Made by a program: the position numbers and the translations under genes. Positions 45,148 through 53,422 of a DNA stretch of 64,000 nt are shown here, piece by piece (the stretch's first letter is position 1; each line of letters begins with the position of its first letter). This stretch comes from Palsa-147 sp963771905 (GTDB taxonomy: Bacteria > Acidobacteriota > Terriglobia > Acidiferrales > UBA7541). The DNA is taken from positions 186,001 through 250,000 of the forward strand of contig CAVYVI010000005.1 in the NCBI GenBank assembly GCA_963771905.1, read 5' to 3'. The notes under the pieces are model-generated. The model had not been told where the DNA came from, searched no databases, and worked only from the letters and a program-made list of their open reading frames with translations.

Positions 45148-46611
45148 ATGATTGACATCTCGAAAGCCAAACCCTCGAAACTAGAAGTCGAGGTTAGCCC
45201 CAGCAACAACATCTTTAGGGAGCTCGGCAACAATACCTACTCGTTTCTTGATTTGCTCTCCGAGCTGATTGACAATTCCGTCGCTGCAAGAGACCTCCAG
45301 GATCTCCTTGACGTCCAGATCGTGATCGGCATCTGCAACCAGAGAGAGAAGACGTTTTTCACAATAACTGACAACGCTACAGGAATTCCTCGCAACCGCC
45401 TCGGCGCAGCAATTTCACCGGCGGCGATTCAGAACAAGGACTCACTAAATGAGCACGGCCTCGGGATGAAGCAGGCCGTGGCAAGCTTGGGCGAACTGGA
45501 TTACCTGGCAACAAAGACCAGCAAGGACAAGGATGCCGTCATCATAAGCAAGTTTCAATTTGGAAAGCTCAACTGCAGGGAAGTCGGGGTCAACTGGGGA
45601 AATGGAACCGAGATAAGAGTTGTCAAGCTTCGCGAGATCGTTCCAGTAACTCAGTCCCATTTCACCCGTGATATCGTCAAGCAACTCGGGGCGCGATACC
45701 GCAGACTGATGCTTCCAGACGCTCCGAAAATGAAACTGTCTTTGAAGTTGGTCGATGCTGACTCATCATCTAACGACCTAATTCAGGAATACCGAATTGA
45801 ACCAGTTAAACCAGTTTACTTCCATCCGAATACAAGACAGAACAAGCCCGTCGTCGATAAGAAGGCCTTCAGGGGGCACGGCTGGAAAGCTGAACTCACA
45901 TTTGGCTATGCGCCAACAGAAAAGGAATACCCAGAGCTTGGACTTGATAAGCCGACGAAGTTTGACCCGTATCATGTCTCCATCAAGAACCAAGGACTCG
46001 ACATCATCCTCCACGATCGAGTGATTGAGTTCCATATGCTCTCTGAAATAGGACTCATTCAGGCTCGCCACAACGACTACAACCCTATTCGTGGCGAAAT
46101 CGACCTGAAAAGCGGTTTCAGCACTGCGATCACAAAGAACGCCATCATTCAAGACGAGCATTTCCGCGAGTGCGTTGAGCAGATCAGAGAATTTCTGGAC
46201 GGTAGCGGCTATCTCAAACGCAAAACCTACCCCGGCGACCTCCCTGAAAAACTCTTGCGAGACCGCCTCGCGGAGTGGCTGAAGAATAATACGGTTACTC
46301 CCCGAACCGACGTGCAGACCGAATTCGCAGTTCAAGGACTAGGCGGGAGCATCGACATACTCGCTGATCGCGAGCCTTGGGAACTCAAGAAGGACGAAGC
46401 CAACGGCCTAGACGTATACCAACTTTTCGCGTATCTGGACATGGGGAACTTTGAGCGTGGCTACCTCGTCGCAAAAAGCTTCTCGACCGGAGCGGAAACC
46501 GCGACTGCCCATGTCGAGAAGCGCCATAAGAAAGTCATTAAACTGGTTCGCCTCGATACCCTTCCGATCAACCATCCGATGGACGACAAGGAGAGAGAAG
46601 AGTATTCGTGA
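45148..46611 (+). CDS. GHKL (MORC/Hsp90-like) ATPase fused to a PD-(D/E)XK-like nuclease domain
   Basis: A 487-residue protein. The N-terminal part has the Bergerat ATP fold: E39..N43 (ELIDNS), D75-x3-G79 (TDNATGIP) and G104-x-G106 (HGLGMKQA). A middle transducer-like region runs to about 345. The C-terminal part (about 360-470) shows D403 in SIDILAD, E412-x-K414 in WELKK and Q425 in DVYQLFAYL, the pattern of PD-(D/E)XK nucleases. It follows the R-M pair with a 178-base gap on the same strand. Prokaryotic MORC-type ATPases have been noted near R-M genes; whether this fusion is known I cannot check. Confidence 0.78.
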   Translation: MIDISKAKPSKLEVEVSPSNNIFRELGNNTYSFLDLLSELIDNSVAARDLQDLLDVQIVIGICNQREKTFFTITDNATGIPRNRLGAAISPAAIQNKDSLNEHGLGMKQAVASLGELDYLATKTSKDKDAVIISKFQFGKLNCREVGVNWGNGTEIRVVKLREIVPVTQSHFTRDIVKQLGARYRRLMLPDAPKMKLSLKLVDADSSSNDLIQEYRIEPVKPVYFHPNTRQNKPVVDKKAFRGHGWKAELTFGYAPTEKEYPELGLDKPTKFDPYHVSIKNQGLDIILHDRVIEFHMLSEIGLIQARHNDYNPIRGEIDLKSGFSTAITKNAIIQDEHFRECVEQIREFLDGSGYLKRKTYPGDLPEKLLRDRLAEWLKNNTVTPRTDVQTEFAVQGLGGSIDILADREPWELKKDEANGLDVYQLFAYLDMGNFERGYLVAKSFSTGAETATAHVEKRHKKVIKLVRLDTLPINHPMDDKEREEYS

Positions 46612-46981
46612 TTGACCGATCAACCGAGGGTGCCTTTCGCGTGCCTGCCTGCTCACCCCACAAGATGTCCACAGAAACCTCAATCTTTCTTTTTCCACGC
46701 TTAGTGCTAGCCTATATGTGAGGTTATGAGTGGCATCGGCACAATTCGGGCAACCGCACCAGCCGCTGATAGGACACAACCCATTTCTAATCGGGACTGC
46801 AAACGATTAGAAATCGCTGCAACTCATTGCAAACAAACGACGAAAATGATTTCTAATCGGAACAAAATGCGAGTTCTCGCGCCCGATACCCTTGAATCTC
46901 AGCACCCGGCCCGCACTCTAAAGAATGAAGGCGCCCAGTCGCACCGCCATCCGCGGCTGGCGAGCTCGCAGCCCTAAGACC
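46612..46981. other. Intergenic region with ATTTCTAATCG repeats
   Basis: A 370-base spacer with no convincing gene. It holds three copies of ATTTCTAATCG: 46783-46793, inverted at 46804-46814, and direct at 46849-46859. They are AT-rich and mark the right end of the accessory region. An 83-residue frame here (46726-46977) looks spurious. Confidence 0.6.
46783..46859. repeat. Three-copy ATTTCTAATCG repeat (one inverted pair)
   Basis: ATTTCTAATCG at 46783-46793, its reverse complement at 46804-46814 (10-base spacer), and a third direct copy at 46849-46859. Could be an operator or part of an integration/junction site. No match is claimed. Confidence 0.7.
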
Positions 46982-48230
46982 ATGAACAAAGCCGTTTACA
47001 TCGTGAGCGCCGCAAGAACGCCGATCGGAAAATTCGGCGGCTCGCTCGCCGATTTCACCGCGCCGGATCTCGGCGTGATCGCGGTCCGCGCCGCCCTCGT
47101 GCGCGCCTTCGGCGATCCGCTCCCGTCCGAGCGCACGCCCGGCGAGCCCGCAAAAAATCCGCCGGCATCGCTTCCCTGGCGCGTCGACGAAGTCATCATC
47201 GGCAACGCGCGCCCCGCCGGCGTCGGCCCCAATCCCGCGCGGCAAATTGCCTGGCGCTCCGGACTCGGCGACGACGTTCCCGGCTTCACCGTCAACATGG
47301 CTTGCGCGTCGGGCCTGCGCTCCGTTGTTCTGGGCTGGCAGCAAATTATTACCGGCGTGGCGGAAATTATCGTCGCGGGCGGCGCGGAATCCATGAGCCG
47401 CGTGCCGTATCTTCTCGAAGGCCGCTGGGGATTCAAGATGGGAAATCAGCCGCTTGTCGACGGAATGTTTCGCGACGGTTTTTTCTGCCAGATTGCGAAA
47501 ATGGTGATGGGCGAAACCGCCGAACTTCTCGCCGAACAATATAAAATCCCACGCAGCTGAACAAGATGAATTCGCGCTCGAAACCCAGCGCCGCGCCGGC
47601 CGCGCCCAAGCCGAGTGCCGGTTCTCCACGGAAATTGTTCCCGTCGAGCGCACCGATAAGAAAGGCAACGTCATTCGCTTCGAAAAAGACGAGCACGTCC
47701 GCGCCGACACCACCCTCGAATCTCTCGCGAAATTGCCGCCCGTTTTCAGCAAGACCGGCACCGTCACCGCCGGAAATTCCAGCGGCATCACCGACGGCGC
47801 CGCCGCCGTGGTTCTCGCGAGCGAAGAAAAAGTTCGCGAGCTCGGCCTGAAACCTCTCGCGCGCATCGTCGACGCGCAAATTGCCGCCGTCGATCCGCGC
47901 ATCATGGGCATCGGCCCCGTTCCCGCAATACGCAAATTGACCGCGCGCACCGGCACGCGTCTCGACGACTACGCCGCCATCGAATTGAACGAAGCCTTCG
48001 CCGCGCAAGTCCTCGCTTGCGATCGCGATTTGCATTTCCCGCGCGAGCGTCTGAATCCCAACGGCGGCGCTATCGCTCTCGGACATCCCATCGGTTGCAC
48101 CGGCGCCCGCATTCTCACCACGCTCGTTCACGAGCTGCGCACTGGCCTTCGGGACAGTGGCCGTAGGGGGTTAGCTACTTTGTGCGTTTCCGGCGGATTG
48201 GGCGTGGCAGTCGAGGTCGAGTCGGTCTAA
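46982..48230 (+). pseudogene. Acetyl-CoA acetyltransferase (thiolase) with +1 frameshift near 47555
   Basis: A thiolase II sequence with all active-site parts: Cys108 in NMACASGLRS, NEAFAAQVLA, the His in NPNGGAIALGHPIGCTGARI, and a CVSGGLG ending. It condenses or cleaves acyl-CoAs. The first part (46982-47560) stops at TGA; the rest continues in another frame (from AEQDEFALETQ). One extra base near 47555 (CGCAGCTGAA) explains the break and restores 415 residues. A functional gene with a sequence error or a fresh pseudogene are both possible. It neighbours an enoyl-CoA hydratase. Confidence 0.85.
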
Positions 48231-48254
48231 GCTGTTTTTGGGACGGGAACTGAT

Positions 48255-49088
48255 ATGCAACAGACAACCAATGACGACCGGCTGATCGGAGCCATCGCAA
48301 CTCTGAAGCCTCCGACGATCGAGGAATTTGAGTTCATCCGCTATCGAATCGAAGACGAAGTCGCGCGGCTGACTCTCGACCGGCCCGATCACAATCTTTT
48401 GAACGAACGCATGCTGTGCGAGCTCGCCGTGGGCATCAATTCGCTCGGCGATAAGCGCGAGGTCAAGCTCATCGTCATCGATTCGGCGCTAAAATCGTTT
48501 TGCGGCGGCATCGAACTCGGCGAATACACGCAGCGCCGCGTCTTTCAGCTTCTCGACGCATTCCACAACGCTTTCGCGGCCATGATGGACACGGCGAAAC
48601 CCCTGATGGTCGTCATCAACGGCCCGGCATTCGGCGGCGGCTCGGAGCTCGCCGCGCTGGCCGATCTGGTTGTCGCGACGCCGCGCGCGCGATTCGCGCA
48701 GCCGGAAATCAAGCTCGGCGTTTTTCCGCCGCTCTCTGCGGTTATTTTGCCGCACATTCTCGGGCCGAAAGTCGCGCTCGAACTCGTTCTCACCGGCGAA
48801 GCGATGACCGCCGAGCGCGCGTTCGAACTCGGGCTCGTGAATCGCCTGGTTCCGGAAAGTCATCTCGAAAAAACGGTGAACGATTTGATCGGAAAAGTGA
48901 CGGCGCAATCCGGACCCGTACTGACCATGGCCAAGAAAGCGATTCTCGGCAGCATAGGATTGTCGCTGCGCGATGGCGTGCGCAATTCGATGAAGATTTT
49001 TCTCAACGAACTTTCCGATCTCGAGGATTGCCAGGAAGGTTTGCGCGCGCTAGTGGAAAAACGCGCGCCAAAGTGGAAGAATCGTTGA
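48255..49088 (+). CDS. Enoyl-CoA hydratase/isomerase family protein
   Basis: A 277-residue crotonase-fold enzyme. It has the oxyanion-hole pattern CGGIELGEYT and GPAFGGGSELAALAD, and the region PEIKLGVFPPL. The acid residues place it as a hydratase or a ring-cleavage type; its LTLDRPDHNLLN start is reminiscent of cyclohexadienoyl-CoA hydratases, but that is only a hint. It is co-directional with the thiolase and 24 bases upstream of the next gene. Confidence 0.85.
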   Translation: MQQTTNDDRLIGAIATLKPPTIEEFEFIRYRIEDEVARLTLDRPDHNLLNERMLCELAVGINSLGDKREVKLIVIDSALKSFCGGIELGEYTQRRVFQLLDAFHNAFAAMMDTAKPLMVVINGPAFGGGSELAALADLVVATPRARFAQPEIKLGVFPPLSAVILPHILGPKVALELVLTGEAMTAERAFELGLVNRLVPESHLEKTVNDLIGKVTAQSGPVLTMAKKAILGSIGLSLRDGVRNSMKIFLNELSDLEDCQEGLRALVEKRAPKWKNR

Positions 49089-49112
49089 CGCGCGCGGCGT
49101 TCGCGCGAAAAT

Positions 49113-49688
49113 ATGGACGATTCTCCAAGCACGAATCCTTCGCCGTCCGGTGATCCCCAAAAAGAAACGGATTCTTCACTCGTTCGTCCTCCGGATTTAC
49201 GCGCCGCGCCGGATTTTTTGCGCCGGCGAATCGCGATTCTTTTCGTCTCCGGCCTCGCGGCGTTTTCGCTGACCGCGTGGTTTCTGGTCCATTTGGATGT
49301 GGCGAAGGAAACGCCGAACGACGCAAGTACGGCCGAAGGCGTTGTGCGCGCGCAGCTCGACGCGCTCGCGCAGGGCGAGCTCAGCATCGCGTACAGCCTT
49401 TTCACGCCTCGCTATCGCAATGAAGTTCCGTTCGAATCGTTCGAACATTTGGTGGAAATGCATGGCGCGATGTTTCGCGCGCGCGATTTGCACGTGGAAT
49501 ACAAAGTCGAAAATCTCGCGCACGCCGATCTGCGCGTTCGCCTGGAAGCGAAAGATGGCGAGCACTACATCGCGAATTACACCGCGATCGTCATTGAGGG
49601 CCGCTGGTGGATCGACGAGCCGCCGCGCGATCGCGTTCTCGCGCGCGAAGCTGGCGATGCCGCCGCGCGCGATCGCGAACCAAGTTGA
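49113..49688 (+). CDS. DUF4864-like membrane-anchored protein
   Basis: A 191-residue protein with one hydrophobic segment (about residues 40-60) and a soluble DUF4864-like domain (VRAQLDALAQGELSIAYSLFTPRYRN). NTF2-like fold is likely; function unknown. It ends before the B12 promoter and riboswitch. Confidence 0.75.
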   Translation: MDDSPSTNPSPSGDPQKETDSSLVRPPDLRAAPDFLRRRIAILFVSGLAAFSLTAWFLVHLDVAKETPNDASTAEGVVRAQLDALAQGELSIAYSLFTPRYRNEVPFESFEHLVEMHGAMFRARDLHVEYKVENLAHADLRVRLEAKDGEHYIANYTAIVIEGRWWIDEPPRDRVLAREAGDAAARDREPS

Positions 49689-49751
49689 CGACGCGACGGG
49701 CGTTCGCGGACTCGAAGTTGATGTCGCGGCGGAGAGCGAGCGCGGGCTCGG

Positions 49752-49780
49752 TTGACACGTTCGCTCGCGGCGCATAGACT
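49752..49780 (+). promoter_or_regulatory. Sigma-70-type promoter for the btuFCD operon
   Basis: TTGACA (49752-49757), exact 17-base spacer, TAGACT (49775-49780). The expected start site is near 49787, just before the cobalamin riboswitch. Both hexamers are near consensus. Confidence 0.8.
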
Positions 49781-49789
49781 GCGAATGAA

Positions 49790-50063
49790 AATTCGACTGG
49801 CCGGGGGAACGGGAAGGCCGTGCAAATCGGCCACGGTCCCGCCACTGTAATCGGCCGGCGCTGCGGATCGCAATCGCCCACTGGCTTCGCTGCAAAAACG
49901 AAGCGAGCCGGGAAGGGCCGTTCGAGAGAAAGAAGTTTCTTTGATTTATTTTTTCTCGCGAGCGGACAGCGCCATTATTTTTGCGAGTGAGGCGCGGAGA
50001 GATTTCACGCGCGCTCGCGAAGAGGCCGGAAGTCAGGAAACCTACCCCGCCCGGATGTGCCGG
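49790..50063 (+). promoter_or_regulatory. Cobalamin riboswitch upstream of btuF
   Basis: Conserved core pieces are in order: GGGAAGGCCG, the B12-box GCCACTGTAA at 49841-49850, and GCCGGAAGTCAGGAAACC plus TACC at 50024-50045. A long variable arm lies between the halves. It is followed by a terminator hairpin, so adenosylcobalamin should switch transcription off. Confidence 0.93.
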
Positions 50064-50092
50064 AGCCCTTCGCGAGAAAGGGCCTGGAGCGA

Positions 50093-50120
50093 AGCCCCAT
50101 TTTTCTCGTGGGGCTTTTTT
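50093..50120 (+). terminator. Riboswitch expression-platform terminator
   Basis: AGCCCCA, 9-base loop, TGGGGCT, then TTTTTT. It lies 44 bases before the btuF start and would form when the riboswitch is bound by B12. Confidence 0.9.
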
Positions 50121-50163
50121 ATTGGAGTGCGGAATTTTGCTGGAAAAAGTTTACGCGAGAAAA

Positions 50164-51096
50164 ATGAGGATCGCGGCGGTCGCGCTGATCGCTATTTTCG
50201 CGGCGAGTTCTGCCGCCGCGACGCAAACTGCGGCGCCGCAGGCATCGACGCAGATTGTGGTCGATGAAACCGGGCGGCGCGTGACGATTCCCACGGAGGT
50301 GCGCCGCATCGTTTCTCTCGCGCCGAATCTCACGGAAACAATTTATGCGCTGGGCGCAGATTCGAAGCTGGTTGGCGACACGGATTACTGCGACATGCCG
50401 CCCGAAGCGCGGACGAAGCCGCACGTCGGCGCGCCGCTGAGCCCAAGCCTCGAAGCGATCGTTGGATTGAAACCCGATCTCGTTCTCGCGACCACCGCAA
50501 TCAATCGCCGCGCCACGGTTGACGCACTCGAACATCTCGGCGTCGCGGTGTACGCGACCAATCCGCACAGCGTGGATGGGCTGCTCGCGGGAATCGAAAA
50601 TCTCGCGACTGTGATCGGCTCCGAGCAGGAAGGAAAAGACCTGATCGCGCATTTGCAGGCGCGGCTCGACGCGTTGCACGCAAAACTTGCGGGCCAACCG
50701 GAGCGGCGCGTTTTGTTCGTGGTGTGGGACGACCCGCTGATTTCCGTTGGGCCAAACACTTTTATCGCGGACGCGCTACGCCGCGCCGGGGCCGTCTCCG
50801 TGATCGAATCGAAGCAAGCATGGCCGCAAATCAATCTGGAAGAAGTGGTGCGACTGCAACCGGAATATTTGATATTCGCCGGCGATCACGGAGACAGTGG
50901 AGCGCTCAGTGCGGATGATTTGCGATCGCGTCCGGCGTGGCGCGAACTCGAAGCCGTCAAGCAAGGGCGCATCGCACGCGTGAGCGGCGAAGTGGACCGC
51001 CCGGCGCCCGGATTGATCGACGCGATCGAGGAGCTCGCAAAACAATTGCATCCATCGGCATTTGCAAATGCGCCGGCGGCGGAAGGCTCGCACTGA
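50164..51096 (+). CDS. btuF: Cobalamin ABC transporter periplasmic binding protein
   Basis: A 310-residue secreted protein with a short signal peptide and the BtuF/FecB pattern: RRIVSLAPNLTETIYALGA, PHVGAPLSPSLEAIVGLKPDLV and a closing SRPAWRELEAVKQGRI. It binds cobalamin (or a related corrinoid) for the permease BtuC. The ATG is 44 bases after the riboswitch terminator. Its stop overlaps the btuC ATG (TGATG). Confidence 0.93.
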   Translation: MRIAAVALIAIFAASSAAATQTAAPQASTQIVVDETGRRVTIPTEVRRIVSLAPNLTETIYALGADSKLVGDTDYCDMPPEARTKPHVGAPLSPSLEAIVGLKPDLVLATTAINRRATVDALEHLGVAVYATNPHSVDGLLAGIENLATVIGSEQEGKDLIAHLQARLDALHAKLAGQPERRVLFVVWDDPLISVGPNTFIADALRRAGAVSVIESKQAWPQINLEEVVRLQPEYLIFAGDHGDSGALSADDLRSRPAWRELEAVKQGRIARVSGEVDRPAPGLIDAIEELAKQLHPSAFANAPAAEGSH

Positions 51097-52112
51097 TGCA
51101 GCCGCTCACGCCGCGCCGGATTGTTGGTGTTTGCAGCCTGCTCGGAATCGTGCTGTTTGCCTGCGTGGTGTTGTCGCTTCGGCTCGGCGCGTATCCGATG
51201 TCGTTGCGGGCGATCGTCGACACGCTGGTCCATGGAACGCTCGGGCAGACGGATCAGATTCCGACGGATTTTCGGCTGGTGATTTTTGGCTTGCGGCTGC
51301 CGCGAATCGCGCTCGGAATCGTGGTGGGAGCGTCGCTGGCTGTGGCGGGCGCGGGATTTCAGGCGCTGTTGCGCAATCCGCTGGCCGATCCGTACGTGCT
51401 GGGAGTTTCGAGCGGGGCGGCGCTGGGCGCGATTTTGAGTCTCGTGGTAGCGCCGCACGCGCTGATCGCGATGCAGATCGCGGCCTTTCTGGGCGCGACG
51501 GCGACGATCGCGTCGGTTTATTTTCTCGGGCGCCGCGGCGGACAAATTGAAAGCGCGACGCTGCTGCTTGCCGGAATTATTTCCGCGTCGTTTCTTTCCG
51601 CGGTCATCATGTTTTTGATGACCACGCTGAGCGGGCGCGATCTGCGCGGGATGGCGTTCTGGCTAATGGGCGATCTGGCGTCGCCGCCGCAAATCCCGAT
51701 CGGCTTTTTGTTTTTCGTGATGCTCGCCGCGGTGGGAGCGATTTATACGACGGCGTCGGACCTGAATTTGATTTTGACGGGCGAGCAGGAAGCGCGGCAT
51801 CTCGGAGTGAATGTGGCGCGCGTGAAGCTGGTCGTGTATCTCTCGGCGTCGCTGCTGACGGGGCTGGCGGTTTCGGTGAGCGGAGCGATCGGCTACGTCG
51901 GGCTTCTCGTGCCGCACGTGATTCGGATGATGTTCGGGTCGGACTATCGCGTACTGATTCCCGCGTCGGCGCTGGGCGGCGCGATTGCGATCGTTCTGGC
52001 GGACACGCTGGCGCGAACGGTTGTGGCGCCGACGGAATTGCCGGTGGGCGCGATGACGGCGCTCGTGGGCGCGCCGGTTTTCATTTACCTGCTGCGGCGC
52101 AGGGTGCGATGA
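51096..52112 (+). CDS. btuC: Cobalamin ABC transporter permease
   Basis: A 338-residue FecCD-type permease with about ten hydrophobic helices. It shows the family motif AGAGFQALLRNPLADPYVLGVSSGAALGA and the loop PHVIRMMFG. It pairs with BtuD at the inner membrane. Its last bases overlap the btuD start by 4 (ATGA). Confidence 0.94.
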   Translation: MQPLTPRRIVGVCSLLGIVLFACVVLSLRLGAYPMSLRAIVDTLVHGTLGQTDQIPTDFRLVIFGLRLPRIALGIVVGASLAVAGAGFQALLRNPLADPYVLGVSSGAALGAILSLVVAPHALIAMQIAAFLGATATIASVYFLGRRGGQIESATLLLAGIISASFLSAVIMFLMTTLSGRDLRGMAFWLMGDLASPPQIPIGFLFFVMLAAVGAIYTTASDLNLILTGEQEARHLGVNVARVKLVVYLSASLLTGLAVSVSGAIGYVGLLVPHVIRMMFGSDYRVLIPASALGGAIAIVLADTLARTVVAPTELPVGAMTALVGAPVFIYLLRRRVR

Positions 52113-53002
52113 GCGCGCGCGGCAATCCGATTGCGGGCGCGGGATCGGGCGCGGCGCCGCCCATGAACGATCCGACGGTGCGCGTAACGGTGGAGCAAGC
52201 GAGCTACGCGTATCAAGTGACGGAGCGGGGCGCGGCGAAATTCGCGCTTGGGCCGGTGACGTTTGAAGCGCGGCGTGGAGAAATCGTATCGATTCTCGGG
52301 CCGAATGCGAGCGGCAAGTCCACACTGCTGAAATTGCTGGCGGGAATGCACCGGCCATTGTCGGGATTCGTTCGCGTGGACGGCCTCGATACGAGCCAGC
52401 TCGATCCGAGGACGAGAGCGCAGAAAATCGCGCTGGTGCAGCAGGAGAGCGCGCTGCTGTTTCCGCTGCGCGTCTGGGAATTCGTGCTGCAGGGAAGATA
52501 TCCGTACGGAAAGCGATTGCGATTCGAATCCGCGGAAGACATTTTGATGGCGGGGAACGCGCTGGCGCAGGTGAACGCGTCGGAGCTGCGCGATCGCTGG
52601 ATGGAACAATTATCGGGCGGCGAAAAACAGCGCGTGATTCTGGCGAGGGCGCTGGCGCAGCAACCATCGTTGCTGCTGCTCGACGAGCCGACGCAGCATC
52701 TCGATATTGGCGGCAAAGTGGAGCTGCTGCGGCGGCTGAGAAAGCTGGCCGACGAAAATCGCTACACCGTGATCGTGGTGACGCACGAGCTGAATCTGGC
52801 GGCGGAATTTTCCGACCGCATCGTGCTGCTGCATCGCGGCAAATTTCAGATGGCCGGCTCGCCGGAAGAAGTCTACCGGCGCGAAATTCTCGAGCCGGTG
52901 TTCGATGCGCCGCTCGACGTCGAGACGAGTCCGAGCGGGCGGCCGCGCGTGCTGCTGCGCGAGGGCGGGGATGGGCGCTCGCGGCGCGACACGCGAAATT
53001 GA
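52109..53002 (+). CDS. btuD: Cobalamin ABC transporter ATP-binding protein
   Basis: A 297-residue ATPase with Walker A GPNASGKST, signature LSGGEKQR, Walker B SLLLLDEPTQHLD and switch His in VVTHEL. An N-terminal extension of about 20 residues (GAGSGAAPP) and a C-terminal tail are extra. It powers uptake through BtuC. The ATG overlaps the btuC stop. Confidence 0.93.
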   Translation: MSARGNPIAGAGSGAAPPMNDPTVRVTVEQASYAYQVTERGAAKFALGPVTFEARRGEIVSILGPNASGKSTLLKLLAGMHRPLSGFVRVDGLDTSQLDPRTRAQKIALVQQESALLFPLRVWEFVLQGRYPYGKRLRFESAEDILMAGNALAQVNASELRDRWMEQLSGGEKQRVILARALAQQPSLLLLDEPTQHLDIGGKVELLRRLRKLADENRYTVIVVTHELNLAAEFSDRIVLLHRGKFQMAGSPEEVYRREILEPVFDAPLDVETSPSGRPRVLLREGGDGRSRRDTRN

Positions 53003-53154
53003 GATTTGAGATTTCCGACCCGCGATGGCGAGTTGGAAATCTTGGATGAAAGAACGGACGTTCCTGCGGCGCAGGGATAACGCGATGTTTGCTGCAATGA
53101 GTGGCGCAACAATTGCAGCGACGACTGCCGGTTCTGGGCGCTGCGTTAAATTCA

Positions 53155-53325
53155 CCTGAGACTCCGTGCACGGGAAGACGGTGAAAAGCCGTCGCCGCCG
53201 CGCGACTGTAAGGCGGAAATTGCCGGGCGCGCACCACTGTTCCGCGCGCTGGTTCGAGCGATCGAGCCGGCAACGGAATGGGAAGGCCGCGCCTCTGGAT
53301 ACTGCCGCCAAGCCAGGAGACCGAC
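53155..53325 (+). promoter_or_regulatory. Second cobalamin riboswitch, upstream of the TonB receptor
   Basis: Order of conserved pieces: GGGAAGACGG, GCGACTGTAA (53202-53211, a B12-box variant), GGGAAGGCCGCGCC, and AAGCCAGGAGACC near 53310-53322. It lacks an obvious U-tract terminator before btuB, so it may act at translation initiation. A second riboswitch for the same vitamin within 3.5 kb is notable. Confidence 0.88.
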
Positions 53326-53422
53326 GGAGCCCTCGATCCCGGACGTGAAGCTCGCAGATTTTTTGCGAAGCGCCACGCCAGGACAACCTTCAACTCCCGC
53401 GCGAGAGGGAGAGGAGGAAAAA

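Noticed and set aside
46726..46977. Small 83-residue frame after the GHKL gene
   Set aside because: Low-complexity composition and overlap with the repeat array; no start context or homology pattern.
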